Below, in pieces: positions 60,336-64,000 of a stretch of DNA of 64,000 bases. This DNA is from Ectobacillus funiculus (lineage in GTDB: Bacteria; Bacillota; Bacilli; Bacillales; Bacillaceae_G), in NCBI RefSeq assembly GCF_042429435.1, contig NZ_JBHMAF010000017.1; one strand, 5' to 3'. The notes under the pieces were generated by a model, which was not told where the DNA came from, did no database searches, and worked only from the letters and a program-made list of their open reading frames with translations. Both the position numbers and the translations under genes were made by a program. Positions within the stretch are counted from its first letter, which is position 1. Every line of letters begins with the position of its first letter.

Positions 60336-60368
60336 GAAGGGCAGAAGTACCATGCCCTTCTTTTTTAT
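60336..60368 (+). terminator. Terminator hairpin without an obvious upstream gene
   Basis: GAAGGGCAGAAG and TGCCCTTC pair and are followed by TTTTTT on the plus strand. No plus-strand gene precedes it within 1 kb. Confidence 0.55.
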
Positions 60369-60378
60369 GTTTTAAGAA

Positions 60379-60515
60379 TAAAGAAAACTCGTCGATTGAC
60401 GAGCCGTGCTCTTCGGCGAAGACAGAAACGTAGTTGCACTTATACTGTATTCCTAAAATTTCCGACTACGTCGAATTGACTCCTAGCTGGAAATTTATAT
60501 CTTCTTACAGTGTAA
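60379..60515 (-). repeat. R1 repeat, copy 16 (tandem pair)
   Basis: Full-length copy whose proximal end TTACAGTGTAA merges with the TAAAG tip of copy 17, sharing the bases GTAAA. The two copies are nearly identical, including the variant hairpin CTCGTCGATTGACGAG. Confidence 0.88.
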
Positions 60516-60649
60516 AGAAAACTCGTCGATTGACGAGCTGTGCTCTTCGGCGAAGACAGAGACGTAGTTGCACTTATACTGTATTCCTAAAATTTCCGAC
60601 TACGTCGAATTGGCTTCCAGCTAGGAATGTGTACTTTCTTACAGTGCAA
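60513..60649 (-). repeat. R1 repeat, copy 17 (tandem pair)
   Basis: Second member of the tandem pair, 134-bp period. It lies next to the 3' end of the L,D-transpeptidase gene. It is followed by short CAAGTG iterations. Confidence 0.88.
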
Positions 60650-60685
60650 GTGCAAGTGTAACTGCAATTACATCTCTATCCTCGC

Positions 60686-61339
60686 CTAACTGTACAGCTT
60701 ATAGCCGTGCTCCATAGCAACAGCCTCCCAAGGGCTCGTAAAATCTTGAATAATAACCATTGTTCCAATATGTACTCGTTCAAATAACTCCTGCACATCA
60801 CTGTTGTACATCCTAATGCATCCGTTTGATACATAACGTCCGATTGTAGATGCATTACTATTTCCATGAATAGCATACGTTGTACCGTTCGTACCGTCTA
60901 TATCCAGACCAATCCATCGATCACCAAGCGGGTTACGAGGGTCACCGCCTGGAATATTTAATTTGTAAAATGGCCGATTTTTAATTTTATTTACAATCGG
61001 AAACTGTCCTGTCGGTGTTGGTGTTGAGCTTTTACCTGTGGCAACTATAAACTTCTTTACAAGATGTCCGTTCTCAAATAGTGCCAGCTCATTGGTCGCA
61101 CGGTTGATAATAATTAACTGCTCCGGAACAGGTGTCATATACCGCCTCAGCACCTCCTCATCAGATGGCAGAAAATACGTACGAGATGGCAGCTCTACAG
61201 CAGTTTGATACAAAGATACGGCTTGCGGCTTGATCATCCCGCTATAAGCCATAACACCCGAAAACAAAACGAGACACATCATCCAATAAAACAGCCAAGG
61301 ACACTGTTGTATTTTATTAGAAAGCCATTCCACCTTCAC
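60686..61339 (-). CDS. L,D-transpeptidase (YkuD/ErfK family), membrane-anchored
   Basis: The 217-residue protein has an N-terminal membrane helix (about 16-34). The YkuD catalytic domain has YAIHGNSNASTIG and SNGCIRMYNSDVQELF with the nucleophilic Cys. VATGKSSTPTPTGQFPI and GDPRNPLGDRWIGL are typical of the fold. It forms L,D cross-links in peptidoglycan or spore cortex on the outer face. No LysM domain is present. Confidence 0.92.
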   Translation of the reverse strand: MKVEWLSNKIQQCPWLFYWMMCLVLFSGVMAYSGMIKPQAVSLYQTAVELPSRTYFLPSDEEVLRRYMTPVPEQLIIINRATNELALFENGHLVKKFIVATGKSSTPTPTGQFPIVNKIKNRPFYKLNIPGGDPRNPLGDRWIGLDIDGTNGTTYAIHGNSNASTIGRYVSNGCIRMYNSDVQELFERVHIGTMVIIQDFTSPWEAVAMEHGYKLYS

Positions 61340-61651
61340 ATCCCCCTTTGAAACGAGATACTTTTATTCTATATCCCTGCATTCTAAAGGAGTGATGGGA
61401 ATGTACCAAAAATTCTCCTGTTTTTCTTGATCATCCTTTGTTTTTTTACATTTTTTAACATACTTATATACAACGACCTGTTGTTACTGTAGCAGCTTAT
61501 AGTATACAAATCTCCAGCAGCTACGCTTCTTAAGAAAGCCTCTCTGTTTGAACGACCTCAAAACATAAAAGGGAAATTCCCTAGTTTGTAAAATGGGATT
61601 GGAGTACGTATTACTCCTGATGCAGAATATAATGGTTCCACTATGTTTTTT

Positions 61652-61683
61652 ATTCTGACATCAGAATGAGGATATGCTATAAT
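61652..61683 (+). promoter_or_regulatory. MATE gene promoter with overlapping palindrome
   Basis: CTGACA (61655) and TATAAT (61678) are 17 bp apart. The perfect palindrome ATTCTGA-CA-TCAGAAT (61652-61667) covers the -35 box, as a repressor operator would. The stretch 61340-61651 before it holds a short GGAGTA/TACTCC hairpin and no gene. Confidence 0.6.
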
Positions 61684-61713
61684 AATCTGTATTTTGCACA
61701 AGGAAGGACAGTT

Positions 61714-63075
61714 ATGGAACATACAACAACGATTCGACAAAAGCTCAAACAGTTTCTTATGCTATTTCTGCCCGTATTTGTTACACAACTCTCATTGTTT
61801 ATGATGAGCTTTTTTGACACAACGATGTCCGGGCATGCCAGCTCCTCAGATTTAGCAGGCGTCGCCATTGGTACAAGCATTTGGATTCCCGTCAGTACCG
61901 GTATCGGCGGCATTTTATTATCAGTTACACCAATTGTCGCGCAGCTAACGGGCGCCAAAAAGAAGGAAGAAGTCGCACCGCTTGTCATACAAGCAATTTA
62001 CCTCGCTATCGCCGCAAGCGTTATAATCATTATTGTCGGTTTTTTCACCGTCCCGCTTGTTTTACAAGAGATGAAACTCGAACCGGAAGTGCGCCGCATT
62101 GCCAAAGGATTTTTAACGATGCTTGCATTCGGTATCCCCTCGATGCTCGTCTATAACGTGCTTCGTTCCTTTATAGATGCGCTCGGCCAAACACGTGTAT
62201 CAATGCTGATTACATTATTATCACTTCCTATTAACATAGCGCTGAACTATGTATTTATATTCGGAACATTTGGTGCGCCGCGATTGGGCGGTGTTGGAGC
62301 CGGCATTGCATCAACTGTAACATATTGGTGCATTCTCACCATCGCTATTTTCATCATCCATACAAAGAGATCTTTTTCTACGTATGAGATTTTTAAAAAA
62401 TTGTATCGCATCTCGTTAGCAACGTGGAAAGAATTGCTCAAGCTCGGTGTGCCAATTGGGTTTGCAATTTTCTTTGAAACGAGCATTTTCGCCGCCGTTA
62501 CACTGCTGATGAGTACCTTTGATACCGCAACGATTGCAGCGCATCAGGCAGCCATTAATTTTGCCTCTATGCTCTATATGACGCCGCTTAGCCTCTCTAT
62601 GACAATTACAATCGCGGTCGGCTTCGAGGTCGGCGCAACAAGATATCGAGACGCACGGCAGTATAGCATTATCGGCATTGGTCTCGCTCTCTGCTTCGCT
62701 GCTGTCTACTCAATCATTATCTTCTTATTCAGCGAACAAGTGGCGTCACTGTATACAAAGGATGCACATGTCTTACAATTGGCACAGCACTTCCTATTTT
62801 TCGCTATTCTGTTCCAAGTATCGGATGCCATTGCTACCCCTGTGCAAGGCGCACTACGCGGATATAAGGACGTAAATACCGCTCTTATTATGACACTCGT
62901 GGCCTACTGGGTTATCGGCTTACCGTCCGGGTATATCCTTGCGACCTATACCTCTCTTGGCGCGACAGGTTATTGGATCGGTTTAATTTCCGGGCTTGCG
63001 TGCGGGGCAGTATTTTTATCGGTACGACTTGTACATGTACAACGGATAAAACAAAAGGAAAAGAAAGCTGCATGA
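61714..63075 (+). CDS. MATE family efflux transporter
   Basis: The 453-residue protein has about twelve membrane spans in two similar halves. It matches the NorM-like branch: LFMMSFFDTTMSGHASSSDL near the start and FDTATIAAHQAAINFASMLY in the second half. It exports cationic drugs or metabolites in exchange for Na+ or H+. ATG 61714 follows AAGGAAGGAC; the frame from 61666 includes the promoter and was rejected. Confidence 0.93.
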   Translation: MEHTTTIRQKLKQFLMLFLPVFVTQLSLFMMSFFDTTMSGHASSSDLAGVAIGTSIWIPVSTGIGGILLSVTPIVAQLTGAKKKEEVAPLVIQAIYLAIAASVIIIIVGFFTVPLVLQEMKLEPEVRRIAKGFLTMLAFGIPSMLVYNVLRSFIDALGQTRVSMLITLLSLPINIALNYVFIFGTFGAPRLGGVGAGIASTVTYWCILTIAIFIIHTKRSFSTYEIFKKLYRISLATWKELLKLGVPIGFAIFFETSIFAAVTLLMSTFDTATIAAHQAAINFASMLYMTPLSLSMTITIAVGFEVGATRYRDARQYSIIGIGLALCFAAVYSIIIFLFSEQVASLYTKDAHVLQLAQHFLFFAILFQVSDAIATPVQGALRGYKDVNTALIMTLVAYWVIGLPSGYILATYTSLGATGYWIGLISGLACGAVFLSVRLVHVQRIKQKEKKAA

Positions 63076-63079
63076 AGAA

Positions 63080-63104
63080 AGCTCGCTGCCTTGGCGAGCT
63101 ATTT
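63080..63104 (+). terminator. MATE gene terminator
   Basis: AGCTCGC and GCGAGCT pair around TGCCTTG and are followed by ATTTT. Confidence 0.6.
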
Positions 63105-63157
63105 TCATGAATTCTTCCTTCTTGGAACAAACTAAGACAAAAAGTGAAGGTGATATG

Positions 63158-63991
63158 ATGCATACGGTATGGAAAGGGAACCTCTCATTTGGTCTTGTCA
63201 ATATCGGTGTAAAGTTGCACAGCGCCATCGAAGAAAAAGACGTGAAATTGATTAGTCTCCACAAAGATTGTCTCGTCCCGATTCAACATGAAAAAATCGC
63301 TCCAGGCTGTGATGATGACCGTATTGAGGCAAATGATATTATTAAAGCATACGAATACCGTCCCAATGAATATGTACTCATTAGCAATGAGGAGCTAGAA
63401 TCCATGAAGAAGGCTTACGAGGTCAAGTCTGTTACGATTATTTCCTTCGTTCAATTAGAAGAAATTGATCCTGTATATTTCGACCGCTCTTATTTCCTTT
63501 CGCCTACCGGCGGCTCAGAAAAGGCGTACGTCTTACTCAGACAAGCACTTGAGCGAACCGGAAAAATAGGCATTGTCAGCATCTCACTCCGCAGCCGCCA
63601 GCATCTCGCTGTCATTCGTGCTCATGAGCGCTGCCTCATCCTAGAAACCATTCACTATCCGGATGAAGTACGTACTGTCGATATGGTGCCAAACATCCCA
63701 GCGGACGACCAAATTACCATCCAAACGAAGGAGTTTATTGCCGCAACTACACTTATCAACCAATTAACCGTTCCATTTGTACCAGCAGATTACACAGATC
63801 AATATCGCACCGCTCTTTTAGACCTTATTGAATCCAAAATTGAACAGCACGACGTCCAAAGTAAACCGATTTTAAGTCCCACAAGTGAACGCATCGCAAC
63901 CATTATTGAAGCGCTCAATGCAAGTATCGAGCAAACAAAATCGACCGCCAAACCTAAACCCGTTCACAAATCAACACAAGTCACCAGTTAA
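63158..63991 (+). CDS. ku: Ku domain protein, DNA double-strand break repair
   Basis: The 277-residue protein is bacterial Ku: HTVWKGNLSFGLVNIGVKLH, HKDCLVPIQHEKIAPGC, IIKAYEYRPNEYVLIS and FVQLEEIDPVYFDRSYFLSP are characteristic. It binds DNA ends as a homodimer and recruits LigD for non-homologous end joining, notably in spores. ATG 63158 (with ATG 63155 adjacent) follows GAAGGTG. The basic tail KSTAKPKPVHKSTQ is usual. ligD is not in the window and may lie beyond its right edge. Confidence 0.95.
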   Translation: MHTVWKGNLSFGLVNIGVKLHSAIEEKDVKLISLHKDCLVPIQHEKIAPGCDDDRIEANDIIKAYEYRPNEYVLISNEELESMKKAYEVKSVTIISFVQLEEIDPVYFDRSYFLSPTGGSEKAYVLLRQALERTGKIGIVSISLRSRQHLAVIRAHERCLILETIHYPDEVRTVDMVPNIPADDQITIQTKEFIAATTLINQLTVPFVPADYTDQYRTALLDLIESKIEQHDVQSKPILSPTSERIATIIEALNASIEQTKSTAKPKPVHKSTQVTS

Positions 63992-64000
63992 AAGCGACTC

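Noticed and set aside
60186..60353. Extended N-terminus for the MarR regulator
   Set aside because: The extension runs through the likely promoter region, and GTG 60185 has a good ribosome site and gives the family's normal length.
2850..60661. Similar short peptides (RLASPALGRRQRRS...TYTVFLKFPTTS type) encoded in several intergenic gaps
   Set aside because: They are plus-strand translations of R1 repeats, lack ribosome sites, and are broken by frameshifts in many copies. The similarity reflects the repeat DNA and not a protein family.

Overview
The window looks like chromosome from a spore-forming, low-to-moderate GC Bacillaceae member (Bacillus sensu lato). The evidence is spmA/spmB/dacB, ytfJ, the lia cell-envelope stress cluster, a lysine riboswitch, an S-box and a T-box in classic Bacillus positions, and strong AGGAGG ribosome binding sites. 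From memory, the run ilvE-(ilvD)-ilvB-ilvN-ilvC-leuA-leuBCD-hisZGDBHAFIE followed by lysA, the cys operon, deoD and a long-form superoxide dismutase resembles the Bacillus cereus group layout. Species cannot be fixed from sequence alone. No rRNA, tRNA, CRISPR array or intact insertion sequence was seen.

Layout, left to right. 0.4-7.5 kb (mostly minus strand): dacB-spmA-spmB, a long superoxide dismutase, a YpuI-like gene, unknown genes and a Fur-controlled FhuF-like reductase. 8-15 kb: deoD, an orphan sensor kinase, a small tyrosine recombinase, a small Fur-box gene, a DUF72 protein and a DUF47-Pit phosphate transporter pair. 15-20 kb: an RpiR-type regulator, a TauE-like exporter, small unknown genes and an unexplained structured intergenic region. 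20-26.5 kb: a PGGGY-repeat protein, liaI-liaH-liaF-liaS-liaR without liaG, and a secreted coiled-coil M23 peptidase. 26.9-32.8 kb: an S-box-controlled sulfate assimilation and siroheme operon (cysH-cysP-sat-cysC-sumT-sirB-sirC). 33-35 kb: lysA behind a lysine riboswitch. 35-38.6 kb: an LtaS-type synthase and pssA. 38.8-55.6 kb: the histidine operon, leuDCB, and ilvC-N-B-D-E, with a T-box inside the ilv cluster. 56-64 kb: ykuS, ytfJ, fabL, a MarR regulator, an L,D-transpeptidase, a MATE exporter and Ku.

Two biosynthetic genes in the amino-acid supercluster are broken. leuA survives only as about 300 bp of fused, stop-containing fragments between ilvC and leuB. hisJ survives only as its last 60 or so codons after hisE. 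Leucine synthesis, and possibly the histidinol-phosphate phosphatase step, must depend on genes elsewhere or be lost.

The most striking feature is a family of about 135-bp repeats (called R1 here), with 17 recognisable copies plus one palindromic derivative in 64 kb. Each full copy has a long imperfect stem and a GC-rich hairpin ending in TTTTCTTTA. Nearly all copies sit just past a gene's intrinsic terminator in one fixed orientation. One copy is split by a 135-bp MITE with a TA target duplication, and two copies are in tandem. The family resembles in kind the small structured repeats known from the B. cereus group (for example bcr1), but identity could not be tested here.
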